From Siphonodentalium dalli (Eukaryota; Mollusca; Scaphopoda; Gadilida; Siphonodentaliidae), in assembly GCA_032622095.1 (NCBI GenBank), contig CP136064.1, positions 197,071,948 through 197,135,947 on the forward strand: DNA of 64,000 nt, given 5' to 3'. The position numbers were made by a program, and so were the translations under genes. Numbering within the stretch: the first letter of the stretch is position 1; each line of letters starts with the position of its first letter. The notes under the pieces are model-generated. The model was given only the letters and a program-made list of their open reading frames with translations. It was not told the DNA's origin and made no database searches. Of the stretch, positions 33,540-45,250 are shown one piece after another.

Positions 33540-34920
33540 AAATGATGACAGGAATGCGGAAAGTTGAAGTACCTACGTAATACTGGCTATCCGCATGAAG
33601 AGATACACATGTATATAAAAACCAAAATAGAAGATGACTGCTGGCGACAATGTTTTCCAAAACAAATTCAAAGCATTCGATAGCTCCCATCTAGTTGTCA
33701 GCCCGAAGATCAATATGAAGTTTGGTGACTATCAGATGAGGGATATGTCTGTACAGTTGCTAAACAATTCAGTCATGCAAAAGAGGATCAAAGAGTAAGA
33801 TACCAAATTGCTGCCTGTGGTAATGTTTTTTAACGAAATTCGGGAAAATTAGATTACTCTCACGCTGGTTATCCAGAAGATCATTGTGGAATCTGGTGAC
33901 GATCGGACAAGGGGTGTCGTCTGTAGGATCAACCAAATTATTTAGCCATAAAAATAGTAAAATTGAAGATCACCGCTGGCAGTGATGTCTTCACAAGGAC
34001 AGTTTGAGAACAAAATATGGCTCACATCTAGCGGTGACCCAAAATATCCACATGAGAAAAAGTTCTCCAATAAAAGCTGGCTGCAGGGTGCGCCAATTGA
34101 TTCAAATTCGAAATTTAGCAGGGTGTACTGCTTGTGGCCATGTTTTCCCCGCAAATTTTATATACTGATGGACAAAACCACTGAATCCGTTGAATCAATA
34201 TACATGTATACATGGATTAATTTATATGCATTGTTATACACAGTACTGGTATATAAAGGTACTGAAAATAACTATATTACTAGTATACATAAAATAAACC
34301 ATATATCATGGCTATGGGTTCATGACAGCTGAGAACTTGGTGTGAATTAAAGAGTGGTGGTTTCTTAAGCATATCTAACCCTCCACGTTATAAACACGCC
34401 ATTAAATGTCATAAGTATAATCTAGCTTGAGGACAGAAGTGATCCATAAACCCCCCTTAATTCAACCAGGTCCTCGCGCGATGTATGGTCGATCACATGA
34501 TGATCTAGGGGGATTAGAATTGTTGTATAAAAACAGCACTGCGTGTAAATATAAAATAAAATAGTGCTACATCTTATTACAGATTATTGCCATATATAAT
34601 CAGTGATTATACAGACAGTCTGACAAAATAAAGTTTCAGTGACACTCTATCCGAAGAGGGGAATAATTTCATGTGTTACAGTCAATGGAGCAATTATGAA
34701 TCTGGAAAGGTGAAATTTCTAAGTAATACTAGATATCGACATAACGCGATAACATATAACGTAAATGCAATATGGCCGCTGGCGACCATTTTTTCCTATG
34801 AAATTAAAAAAATATTTGATGGCTCTCATCTGATAGATCAATATCAAGATAAATATGAAGTTTGGTGATGATCGGATGAGTGAAGTTGACTGTGGTCTGT
34901 GCTAAACGGTTTGGTAATGC
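33540..34920 (+). repeat. ~170-bp modules (GCTGGC..GACC..TTTGGTGA.GATCGGA)
   Basis: Phrases GACTGCTGGCGACAATGTTT, CGATAGCTC.CATCT and ATGAAGTTTGGTGACTATCA recur near 33640, 33840, 33960 and 34770. Such modules are common in 3' parts of invertebrate retroposons. No frame is supported. Confidence 0.5.
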
Positions 34921-35260
34921 TTAAAAAGATTCTTACCTTAATATTTTTATGTTCACTTTATAAACTTCACTGAGTCATCTTTGTCATGTATTGAGTTTGA
35001 TATCTTTTGTTAACAGTTTATAAATTATGTATGTCTCATGTTTGTTATTTTAATTTATGTGTTTATTATCATTAAATAAAGTTGCATTCCTTAAAAAGAT
35101 TCTTACCTCAATGTTTTTAAGTTCACTTTATAAACTCCACTGAGTCATATTTGTCATGTATTGAATTTTATATCTTTTGTTAACAGTTTATAAATTATGT
35201 ATGTCTCGTGTTCGTTATTATATTATATACACTTTATAGTGTGTTTTCAGAACGAAAAAC
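34917..35260 (+). repeat. Direct duplication, ~173-bp period
   Basis: CTTAAAAAGATTCTTACCT through GTATGTCTC(A/G)TGTT is present twice (about 34919-35050 and 35092-35220) with few differences. Confidence 0.85.
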
Positions 35261-36180
35261 AAAATGAATAAAATCACCAAATTTGTAAATTTAAAAACAA
35301 TTCAAACGTTGTTGTATTCCATGTCCCAGCCCGGACATATACACCAAATTTCAATAATATTCATTGAGAAACAACGGACAAAACGCTATATAACACCCGT
35401 ATACATATTTTATTCCGAGCCAGACTCATCCTCGGGTACATGTTATAGTAGGTACCGAATTTACACACGTCGACTGGGGCGAGTTGGCCCTGGGGCGATT
35501 AGGCCGATTTCGGCACATTCTATAATTTACCGTATGTATCCGTTTACGCGTAGTTTACTTTAAAAAGTTCCGCAATTAATACCGTAAATAGAGCGACCAT
35601 ATTTGACAGAGAATGCCTCTGTTATTGATTATCAAGTTGCTATACATTAAAAACGACAAATTCACATGCTCGTTCAAGCGCGGTAGTCTATTTTCCCCAT
35701 GTTAAAGGACATCCACAAATACTAAATAACGCTAACCTACTGCCGAATGTTTTACACGACAACTGTTAACATATTTGGGCTGAATTCATCTGACGCGGTA
35801 TTATTCCTCAAAATAAACAACAAAACCATCGTTACTTGGAAATGTAGTTTGGGCTAACATTTACATAAATCCTCCACATCATTTATTTCGACACACACGT
35901 CAGATGAAAAACAGACATGAAGTAACCGGCCAAATTGGCCGAAATGACAGTTTTCATTTCGAAACAATGTTTGACGATCCGAGGTAGTGATCGGTGTTGG
36001 AACATCAAAGACTCGCCGCCGCCGCTCTGAAACCTAACCCGAAGCATGTGGTCACTGACGTCACTCATGTTTGCACTTCAAAGAATCGGCGCAGCTATTG
36101 AATTTAACCCAGTTCAGGCCCCTGTTAATAAAACCTGTGTTTAGCGTCACTTTGGGTTTTCAAACCTAAATGCGGTATGA
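35261..36180. other. No gene; repeat 35763-35866 shared with window end
   Basis: AACATATTTGGGCTGAATTC through GTTTGGGCTAACATTTACA recurs in the same orientation at 63898-64000 and continues past the window. The rest is not recognised. Confidence 0.6.
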
Positions 36181-36277
36181 GGTTATTATTTATTAATTTC
36201 GGGCCAATTTCCAGAACATGAAAATGTTCTGGAAATTGAAACTGCCTCAAGTTGATATTACCTAATAATAACCCTTT
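36181..36277. repeat. Small foldback with 15-bp perfect central hairpin
   Basis: GGTTATTATT..AATAATAACC ends enclose CAATTTCCAGAACAT, GAAA and its exact complement. Confidence 0.55.
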
Positions 36278-36599
36278 TAGTACGTAGCAATAACCCATAC
36301 TTCTTGCATTCTACACGGATACAGAGAAGAAGTAGATTAACCATTATAGGCATATCAAAACATTAAACATTATATCACATGCCTGGTAGCAATGTCCACT
36401 TTGCTAACCACGATCACTATAGCTTTTCTTAGAAAAAACATCACCATAAAGAGTTTGACATCAACACATCATTGAAAGTTTTCGGCCTTGACTCAGTCAT
36501 CAGATGGGGAACCTTCATTCTGTTCATCTTTTGGTTGTTGGTTTCTCCAAGGCCCACTCTCATATGCAATAAATTATTCCCGCGACATCCGCGCGTAAA

Positions 36600-36893
36600 T
36601 CACGTAGAGTGCATGATAGTAGATAGTGTGCCTTTTCGACTGAGATCAAAATTACCCCAGTCGCTGCCGACCTCAATGTCACCGACACCCGAAATACCTA
36701 TGTCGGATCCGTCATCAAGCTTTACGTTATCGAGGAAACATTGGATAGTGGAGTCTGCGTCACAGTTTGTGATCAACATTATCAACATGATCAGTACAAC
36801 GAAAACATGCAACGGATTTTGAGAAAAATCCTTGATGGAAGTTGTAAATTGATCCCCCGTCTGGTTCGACACGAACTCTGGAAAATTTGCCAT
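36600..36893 (-). CDS. Possible small membrane protein, unrecognised
   Basis: A 97-codon frame starts at an ATG with G at +4 and ends in TGA; it is the C-terminal part of a longer open frame reaching 37058 (152 codons). After a polar N-terminus (MANFPEF..) comes a strongly hydrophobic stretch (HVFVVLIMLIMLI), then an acidic/Gly-rich tail with DNVKLDDGSDIG. That layout could be one membrane anchor or a late signal peptide. I recognise no family. A competing open frame runs on the plus strand (36472-36822), no splice sites or promoter were identified, and the region exists only in copy 2, so chance is a real alternative. Confidence 0.25.
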   Translation of the reverse strand: MANFPEFVSNQTGDQFTTSIKDFSQNPLHVFVVLIMLIMLITNCDADSTIQCFLDNVKLDDGSDIGISGVGDIEVGSDWGNFDLSRKGTLSTIMHST

Positions 36894-37058
36894 GCGTTGA
36901 CGATAATAAAGGAAATGCGCTATTATTATTACCAAAAAGTGAAATGCGGCGGGTTTTATTAACAGTGGCCTCCTGCATGTTTGGTTCTTGCTATTGGGTA
37001 ATCTCCCATTTATTTTTGTTTGGAACAAGAGAAGCATTGTATTGTCAACATCGCACAA

Positions 37059-37360
37059 AGCATTAATTGTTTGTTTTAGGCACGCAATAAAACGCGTACG
37101 CTGAATAAAAATTAGGCAAGCGGTAGGTGCGAATTCGAACTGAAGTGAAACATGGATAGTAACGATTCAGTGATCCACATTGAATTTATTCTCTGCCTTC
37201 ATGGGGCATGAGTAATACCCCTCTCATATCCATACATGTGGCATTGTACAGTAATGAGAATGTCCTTGAAGTCCTTGAATTTTAAAGCTTAAATTTAGAC
37301 TATGGGAACCTGTATGAACCCTGATTAGACCACTTGCCATGGTATAATTGGCTCAAAGGC
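37059..37360. other. No gene recognised
   Basis: Unique-looking DNA up to the start of block B2. Confidence 0.35.
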
Positions 37361-39397
37361 TTCAGTGTATCCCGCCGACCACCCAATAATAGAACCTAAT
37401 GACCGTGTCTCTATCGAAGGCAAGTGATTCAAAAGCGATGTCATTCGACCTTGACCGAATTTGGCCATCAACTTCATGAACGTCGACGTATGTCGGTCAT
37501 CTTCAAAGAACATGAAAGGCTTCTATGTTTTTGATGTTCATCGCTGATCGCCAACAGAATAAAGCCATGATTTGGTTGATTTATCGGTCACGAATTATGG
37601 TTCGTCTCTCATTCCCACCGTGAATCTGAACAAACTACTTAAATCGGTCCATACCCCTTCAAACATTAAACAAAAATGTCATACAAACAGTCCAATCTCT
37701 GGGGATATTTTGATGAAAGTCCTCATAGACGTCTCATCTTGGATCAAAATAAGTTTTGAAAAATGAATTGCGAATGATGCATTTTAGTGTTTGAACGGGA
37801 ACGGACGGTAATGTTGACCACACAACATCGCTAAATGTGATTGAATTAGTGTAATCTTATCGTAATACTGCCTTTATCGCAAATTGCGATTCGTTACCGG
37901 TTATTTCGATCCCTACGTCTCATTCATTCTACAGACATCCGATGTACACACAATGTCCTCATAAATAAAATTGTCCTCGCAATGTTGTTGTGCAAGCACA
38001 TACATGTATGTGTCCTCCCAACGCAACGAAAACGAACACAATCACATATGTGGCATTTTGCCCGCCCTTTTAATGTTGATGCATGCTCAGTATAATCCGC
38101 TCACAGTCTAGATATATTAGCACTTCATCTGTTGTCACACTCAACTTTTACTTTATCTACCAGTTGATAATAATCCCTGTTAAGTATGAGAGAGTTTGTT
38201 ATCTTCTTGTCAATAAATCTTGTCTTCTGGATTCGATAGACATCTCATCTTGGATCAAAATGTTTTGAAAAATGAATCGCGAATTGCTATATACTTTCAA
38301 ATGAACATGAGTGTTGGACGATTTTAGATTGAATAATTTTCCTATTAAGTTGGTTAATGAAAATATCACTGGATGTATTCACAAGTGTTTGTCACAAATT
38401 GTGTGACGAGTGTGAGGATTTCTCAAGTTTACACTCTCCTCTGGTAAATAATTCCTCCAATGCAGTTTTGAAATAAAGAAGATAGGTTCCATAGAATGGG
38501 AGAGTCCTAATGCATTTTAGTGTTTGAACGGGAACGGACGGGGATGTTGACCACATAACATCGCTAAATGTGATAGAATGAGTGTAATCTTATGATTGTT
38601 ATCGTACTATAGTGCCTTTATTTATCGCAAATTGCGATTCGTTACCGATTATTTCGATACCTACGTCTCATTCATTCTACAGACATCCCATGTACACACA
38701 ATGTCCTCATAACTAAAAAATTGTCCTCGCAATGTTGGTGTGCAAGAACATATGCATCCTCCCAACGCAACGAAAATGAACACAATCACATATGTGCCAT
38801 TTTGCCCGGCTTCTTAATGTTGATGCATGTACAGTATAAACCGCTCACAGTCTAGCTAATTTAGCACTTAATCTGTTGTCACTCAACTTTTACTTTATGT
38901 ACCAGTTGATAATAGACCCTGTTACATGTACAGAGGCGGACTGGGCCAAAAAATCGGCCTGGGAAATGAATATAATACTGGCCCATCTGCTAAATGCAGT
39001 TGCCAAGGTGCCGAATGGAGGAGGGTCTCTGTTCGGGGGGTGTCCACCTTGGAATTCCAACTGCACCCCCCCCCCCCTCTTGAATCAAAATCAGACCAAA
39101 TATATGTTTTTGCATAATTTCAATGCACCCCCCCCCCTTGCACCTCAGTGCTCTGGCCTAATATCCTATAAATTCATCAACCATGGTTCTATATATTCCC
39201 GGTATGAGACCATTCAGTTATTTTTACCTGAAAAATTGCATAAATTCTTACATCTAGCGGTCTAACCTCAGACAAATGCACACGGCTACAGACAAGAGAC
39301 CAGGACACACCGGACTGTCCATGGTTGTTTGGCCCGGGGTGAGAAAATTTTGAAAACTATACAAGAAAATCGCTAATCCTAGGTACTAGTAGCATCT
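37361..39397 (+). repeat. Segmental duplication block B, copy 2
   Basis: Counterpart of 11972-14004. Block similarity ends at TAGTAGCATCT inside the hAT element, whose right half is missing here; the next transposon starts within ten bases. Confidence 0.88.
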
Positions 39398-39506
39398 TAG
39401 ATATGGCAAGAAACGTGGCCAACAGAAAATACATCGGCATTTTTGTCCCAGTCATAAGTTCTGGGATAAGCCGAGACAGGCGAGACAGCAAAAAATAAAG
39501 TATATA

Positions 39507-40000
39507 GTCTGTTGATATTTCCTGTCCCAGTAGAAAGGTCTGGGACAGACCGGGACAGAATTATTTTGAAGAGGATCTTATTTGGGAACCATGGGACAAA
39601 CTGATTTGACTGGTACAGACCGAGACAAACACATTCCTAATGTTTTCATATTAAATATATTATTTACCTTTGATATTTCCTGTCCCAATAGAAAGGTCTG
39701 GGACAGACCGGGACAGAATTATTTTGAAGAAGATCTTATTTGGGAACCATGGGACAAACTGATTGGACTGGCACAGACCGAGACAAACACATTCCTAATG
39801 TTTTCATATTAAATATATTATTTACCTTTGATATTTCCTGTCCCAATAGAAAGGTCTGGGACAGACCGGGACAGAATTATTTTGAAGAGGATCTTATTTG
39901 GGAACCGTGGGACAAACTGATTTGACTGGTACAGACCGAGACAAACACATTTCTAATGTTTTCATATTAAATATATTATTTACCTTTGATATTTCCTGTC
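39507..40000 (+). repeat. 158-bp tandem array, forward, ~3 units
   Basis: Units run from TTTACCTTTGATATTTCCTG through GGGACAGACCGGGACAGAAT and GGTACAGACCGAGACAAACA; copies start at about 39507, 39664 and 39822, with a partial unit at the centre. Confidence 0.95.
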
Positions 40001-41640
40001 CTCTTCAAAATAATTCTGTCCCGGTCTGTCCCAGACCTTTCTACTGGGACAGGAAATATCAAAGGTAAATAATATATTTAATATGAAAACATTAGAAATG
40101 TGTTTGTCTCGGTCTGTACCAGTCAAATCAGTTTGTCCCATGGTTCCCAAATAAGATCCTCTTCAAAATAATTCTGTCCCGGTCTGTCCCAGACCTTTCT
40201 ATTGGGACAGGAAATATCAAAGGTAAATAATATATTTAATATGAAAACATTAGGAATGTGTTTGTCTCGGTCTGTACCAGTCAAATCAGTTTGTCCCATG
40301 GTTCCCAAATAAGATCCTCTTCAAAATAATTCTGTCCCGGTCTGTCCCAGACCTTTCTATTGGGACAGGAAATATCAAAGGTAAATAATATATTTAATAT
40401 GAAAACATTAGAAATGTGTTTGTCTCGGTCTGTACCAGTCAAATCAGTTTGTCCCACGGTTTCCAAATAAGATCCTCTTCAAAATAATTCTGTCCCGGTT
40501 TGTCCCAGACCTTTCTATTGGGACAGGAAATATCAAAGGTAAATAATATATTTAATATGAAAACATTAGGAATGTGTTTGTCTCGGTCTGTACCAGTCCA
40601 ATCAGTTTGTCCCATGGTTCCCAAATAAGATCCTCTTCAAAATAATTCTGTCCCGGTCTGTCCCAGATCTTTCTATTGGGACAGGAAATATCAAAGGTAA
40701 ATAATATATTTAATATGAAAACATTAGGAATGTGTTTGTCTCGGTCTGTACCAGTCCAATCAGTTTGTCCCATGGTTCCCAAATAAGATCCTCTTGAAAA
40801 TAATTCTGTCCCGGTCTGTCCCAGACCTTTCTATTGGGACAGGAAATATCAAAGGTAAATAATATATTTAATATGAAAACATTAGAAATGTGTTTGTCTC
40901 GGTCTGTACCAGTCAAATCAGTTTGTCCCATGGTTCCCAAATAAGATCCTCTTCAAAATAATTCTGTCCCGGTCTGTCCCAGACCTTTCTATTGGGACAG
41001 GAAATATCAAAGGTAAATAATATATTTAATATGAAAACATTAGGAATGTGTTTGTCTCGGTCTGTACCAGTCCAATCAGTTTGTCCCAAGGTTCCCAAAT
41101 AAGATCCTCTTCAAAATAATTCTGTCCCGGTCTGTCCCAGACCTTTCTATTGGGACAGGAAATATCAAAGGTAAATAATATATTTAATATGAAAACATTA
41201 GGAATCTGTTTGTCTCGGTCTGTACCAATCCAATCAGTTTGTCCCACGGTTCCCAAATAAGATCCTCTTCAAAATAATTCTGTCCCGGTCTGTCCCAGAC
41301 CTTTCTATTGGGACAGGAAATATCAAAGGTAAATAATATATTTAATATGAAAACATTAGAAATGTGTTTGTCTCGGTCTGTACCAGTCAAATCAGTTTGT
41401 CCCACGGTTCCCAAATAAGATCCTCTTCAAAATTATTCTGTCTCGGTCTGTCCCAGGCCTTTCTATTGGGACAGGAAATATCAAAGGTAAATAATATATT
41501 TAATATGAAAACATTAGGAATGTGTTTGTCTCGGTCTGTACCAGTCAAATCAGTTTGTCCCACGGTTCCCAAATAAGATCCTCTTCAAAATTATTCTGTC
41601 TCGGTCTGTCCCAGACCTTTCTACTGTCTTTGTGTTTGAC
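40001..41640 (-). repeat. 158-bp tandem array, inverted, ~10 units
   Basis: Landmark GATCCTCTTCAAAATAATTC recurs every 158 bp (about 40156, 40314, 40472 and so on to 41578). Units share paired variants (for example TAGAAATG or TAGGAATG), which suggests higher-order amplification. Confidence 0.95.
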
Positions 41641-41694
41641 TCGGTCTGTACCAGTTAAAAAACTGATTGAAAATTAATCTGTCGCAGTCAGAAA

Positions 41695-42245
41695 AAAACA
41701 GCGGGTAGTTTTACTCAGAGAACAGGGACCAAACTGATTCTACTGTGACATGAGCGAGACAAAAAATAACAGCGGGCAGTTTTACTCAGAGAACAGGGAC
41801 CAAACTGATTCTACTGTGACATGAGCGAGACAAAAAATAACAGCGGGCAGTTTTACTCAGAGAACAGGGACCAAACTGATTCTACTGTGACATGAGCGAG
41901 ACAAAAAATAACAGCGGGCAGTTTTACTCAGAGAACAGGGACCAAACTGATTCTGCTGGGACAGGAGCGAGACACACACAAACAGCGGGTAGTTTTACTC
42001 AGAGAACAGGGACCAAACTGATTCTACTGGGACAGGAGCGAGACACAAAAAAACAGCGGGTAGTTTTACTCAGAGAACAGGTACCAAACTGATTCTGCTG
42101 GGACAGGAGCGAGACACAAAAAAACAGCGGGTAGTTTTACTCAGAGAACAGGGACCAAACTGATTCTGCTGGGACAGGAGCGAGACACAAAAAAACAGCG
42201 GGTAGTTTTACTCAGAGAACAGGGACCAAACTGATTCTGCTGGGA
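41695..42245 (+). repeat. 71-bp tandem array, 8 units
   Basis: The landmark GCGGGTAG/GCGGGCAG recurs at 41701, 41772, 41843, 41914, 41985, 42056, 42127 and 42198, exactly 71 bp apart. Units share the GACAGGAGCGAGACA theme with the 158-bp unit, so the arrays may be related. Confidence 0.95.
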
Positions 42246-43045
42246 CAGGAAATATCAACAGACTATATACTTTATTTTTTTCTGTCTCGCCTGTCTCGGC
42301 TTGTCCCAGGACTTATGACTGGGACAAAAATGCCGATGTATTTTCTGTTGGCCACGTTTCTTGCCATATATGCTTCAGCGAGGTGGGATGGCCTGATAAT
42401 CGATATTTTAATTTTGTGTAGCATTGGCCTGAATTGATTTATTCTCATATGTCCAGATATGACCTTAGCTGTTGAAAGTGACATTTGACACTAATTGAAC
42501 CTGCTTACAGTTAGGTGCCGGTGGGGCCTGATTTGACAATTTTATGAAGAAGCGAGAATGTTAAATAATGATAAGAGCACACAGGCCGGTTATATATCAA
42601 AACGCTCTGCATCCCACATAGATTCCATTTACCTAGGTCAGAACATCCATGCTGATTCACAGTCCTCAGGAATAGTTCCTGAAAGTCTGCTGGTGGGGTT
42701 GTTCAGCACGTACATGTACATGAGAACAAGAAAACTGGCACTGTGTCAGTGAATATTTTTGATACAATATGTGCCTCAGACATGCAGGTAGAATATGCTG
42801 TGTGAGTCATTTCAGACATCTAACTAGTTGATGAAATAAACTTGTTTTCATTTCAAGGTCAAATCATCGACATGTTTCAAATCAGTATATTTTTTTCACA
42901 TGGTCATACTGTATCTGCATGTCTGGGACGCATTTTGAACCAAAAATATTCACTGATACAGTGCCAGTTAGGTTGTTCTCATGTACGTGCCATGATCCCA
43001 CTAACAGACTTACATGAGGTATTCTTCTGAATATTTAGCTCACAT

Positions 43046-44433
43046 GGGTTACGTAGCGATTCTCCGAAGACCCATAACTCCGAAGGTCTGATTCTCCGAA
43101 GGTCCGATTCTCCGACGCCCCGATTCTCCGAAAGCCCACAACTCCGAAGTCCCGATTCTCCGAAATCCCATAACTCCGAAGACCCATAACTCCGAAGGTC
43201 TATAACTCCGAAGGGCCGATTCTCCGAAGGGCCGATTCTCCGAAGATCATGTTTTATCGCTTATTAAATAGTGTACAGTCCAGTGACGGAGTCAGTGGGG
43301 CCCTAGGGAAGACCGCCCCCCCCAAAACGTGTCAAATGTCAAGTAAACGTCCGGAAATCCCTCGCGTATGGTTATAATTTGTATGGAACATGTACATGTA
43401 GATAATATATCCCCCCCCCCTGGAATCAGGAATCCAGCTTCAAATTTACCATGGAATCCGGCCTCCAGCTTCAAATTGACACTGGAATCCGGCGTCCAGT
43501 TTCAAATTAACCCTGGAATCCGGCGTCCAGCTTCAAATTGACGTCTGGAATCAGGCGTACGGTCCAAAATGGGTGGAATCCGGCGTACGAAAAGGGGGGA
43601 AGGGGCCCTCATATATTGGAAACGTTAACTATGTATTATAATAAGGTGATATCTACACCACCAGTAGTGTGCGACAAGCCTTAATTTTCCACAGAATGCT
43701 TAAATTTATGTAAGAAATACAATTATTTTGCCACAATGTACGTCTTAATACAATTAATATGATTAAACTGTGCACATCCGACTGCATTGGGGTGATTTGA
43801 TGCAATCAAGTTCATTTTATATATGAAAAAAGGACAAGTTCTTCCCCGTTCACCCCTGTACATTTTACTCTGGCATCTCATGGGCCAACGTAACGTTATA
43901 GTATCTGGTGTATCATCAGTGGCGGGCCTAATTCCCATTTAGGTGGGGGCAGTAGGAAAAGTTTGAATATGTTGATGCCCCATGAACGATTTCCGGGCGT
44001 TTACATGACATTGGATATGTTTTGGTAGGGGCCCATATTGTCTGAAATAGCAAGTAGAGGTTTAATGGAGGCAGTAGGAATTTTGGGACCCCTTGGCTTC
44101 GCCACTGGACTGTACACTATTTAGTAAACGATAATACCCCGATAAAACAAAATCTTCGGAGAATCGGACCTTCGGAGTTATGGGCCGTCGGAGAATCGGG
44201 CCTTCGGAGTTATAGGTCTTCGGAGAATCGGCCCTTCGGAGTTATAGGTCTTCGGAGTTATAGGTCTTCGGAGAATCGGCCCTTCGGAGTTATGGGCTTT
44301 CGGAGAATCGGATCTTCGGAGTTATTGGCCGTCGGAGAATCGGGTCTTCGGAGTTGTGGGCCGTCGGAGAATCGGGTCTTCGGAGTTGTGGGCCTTCGTA
44401 GTAATAGGTCTTCCGAGAATCGGTCTGACACCC
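43046..44433. mobile_element. Foldback element with 16-bp arrays, copy 2
   Basis: The paralogue of 24067-25426 is 1388 bp long. The left array (43058-43250) has a different order of the GATTC and ATAAC unit types from copy 1, while the core is nearly unchanged. Flanks are TCACAT on the left and a mutated TCACAC on the right. Confidence 0.85.
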
Positions 44434-44704
44434 TCACACGTCTGTCGTATCCACAACCATTGGGAGCTATATGAAATGCAGTTCATGTTGATAGTTAACT
44501 TTACTATGTAGTATGTACTTCACTTGCTGACCATTATTCTGACTGGGATAAAAATTACAAAAACTGTAAGATTCACAAGACCTCATCTGACCTTGACCTT
44601 AAATATATGTACATGTATACAAAGCTCCAAAGAGATGACAATTATTATCTTCTACACCAAATTTTGGCCTGATGTCATAGTATTCTGGGTGTCTGTATTA
44701 TATT

Positions 44705-45196
44705 ATACTAGCCGATGAGCCCGACGTTGTCCGGGCTATTCAAAAACCAAATTTCAAGTCCGGGCTATTCAAAAACCAAATTTCAAGTCGATAGCTCCAC
44801 CCGTTTCCGAGATCTGGTCTGCGCATGCGCGAAGCTGGCGTCGCAAGGGCTCGGCGACCCGATAACATTCGTATCCGGGGCAAGATACATTCACATACCA
44901 AATGTCAAGTCGATAGCTCCACCCGTTTCCGAGATCTCGTCTGCGCATGCGCGAAGCTTGCGTCGCACGGGCTCGGCGACCCGATAAAATTCGTACTCGG
45001 GGCCAGATACATTCACATAGCAAATTTCAAGTCGATAGCTCCACCCGTTTCCGAGATCTCGTCTGCGCATGCGCTGCTAGGGGCGTCGCACGGGCTCGCC
45101 AATACGACAACGACCACCGCCTGGTCAAACTACACACACGTACCAAGTTTCGTCCCGATCGGTCGAGAATCGTAGATTTGTATTAATGACAGACAA

Positions 45197-45228
<32 letters not shown>

Positions 45229-45250
45229 AGGTCTTCAAAATATATATGAG
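44705..45250 (+). mobile_element. SINE-like retroposon, ~122-bp modules, (ACAG)n tail
   Basis: It starts ATACTAGCCGATGAGCCCGA. About three modules (near 44778, 44901 and 45023) each hold CAAGTCGATAGCTCCACCCG, TTCCGAGATCT and TGCGCATGCG. It ends in a GACAGACAGACAGACAG tail (45187-45230). Copy 1 of block C has the empty site near 25697. The GC-rich modules produce overlapping open frames that are not genes. Confidence 0.85.

Larger units (their letters stand above)
39404..42366. mobile_element. 2.96-kb TIR transposon filled with inverted tandem arrays
   Basis: The ends read TGGCAAGAAACGTGGCCAAC and its complement; the inverted ends match for about 130 bp. TA lies at both borders, so a TA target duplication is possible. 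The interior is a 158-bp tandem array in + orientation (39507-40000), the same array in - orientation (40001-41640) and a 71-bp array (41695-42245). There is no transposase. The many 61-76-residue frames arise because each 158-bp unit contains the same open stretch. Since 158 is not divisible by 3, no continuous repeat protein is encoded. Confidence 0.9.

Noticed and set aside
40123-41572. Series of similar 61-76-residue frames (MGT.GQTD.TGTDRDKHI...) as a repeat protein family
   Set aside because: They are copies of one open stretch in each 158-bp tandem unit; 158 is not a multiple of 3, so there is no continuous protein, and there are no splice signals.
39507-42245. CRISPR array (regular repeats with spacers)
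   Set aside because: Whole 158-bp and 71-bp units repeat with no unique spacers, and the context is eukaryotic.
44715-45186. Overlapping ORFs of up to 116 codons on both strands
   Set aside because: Caused by GC-rich ~122-bp retroposon modules; the frames repeat with the modules and the empty site exists in the paralogue.
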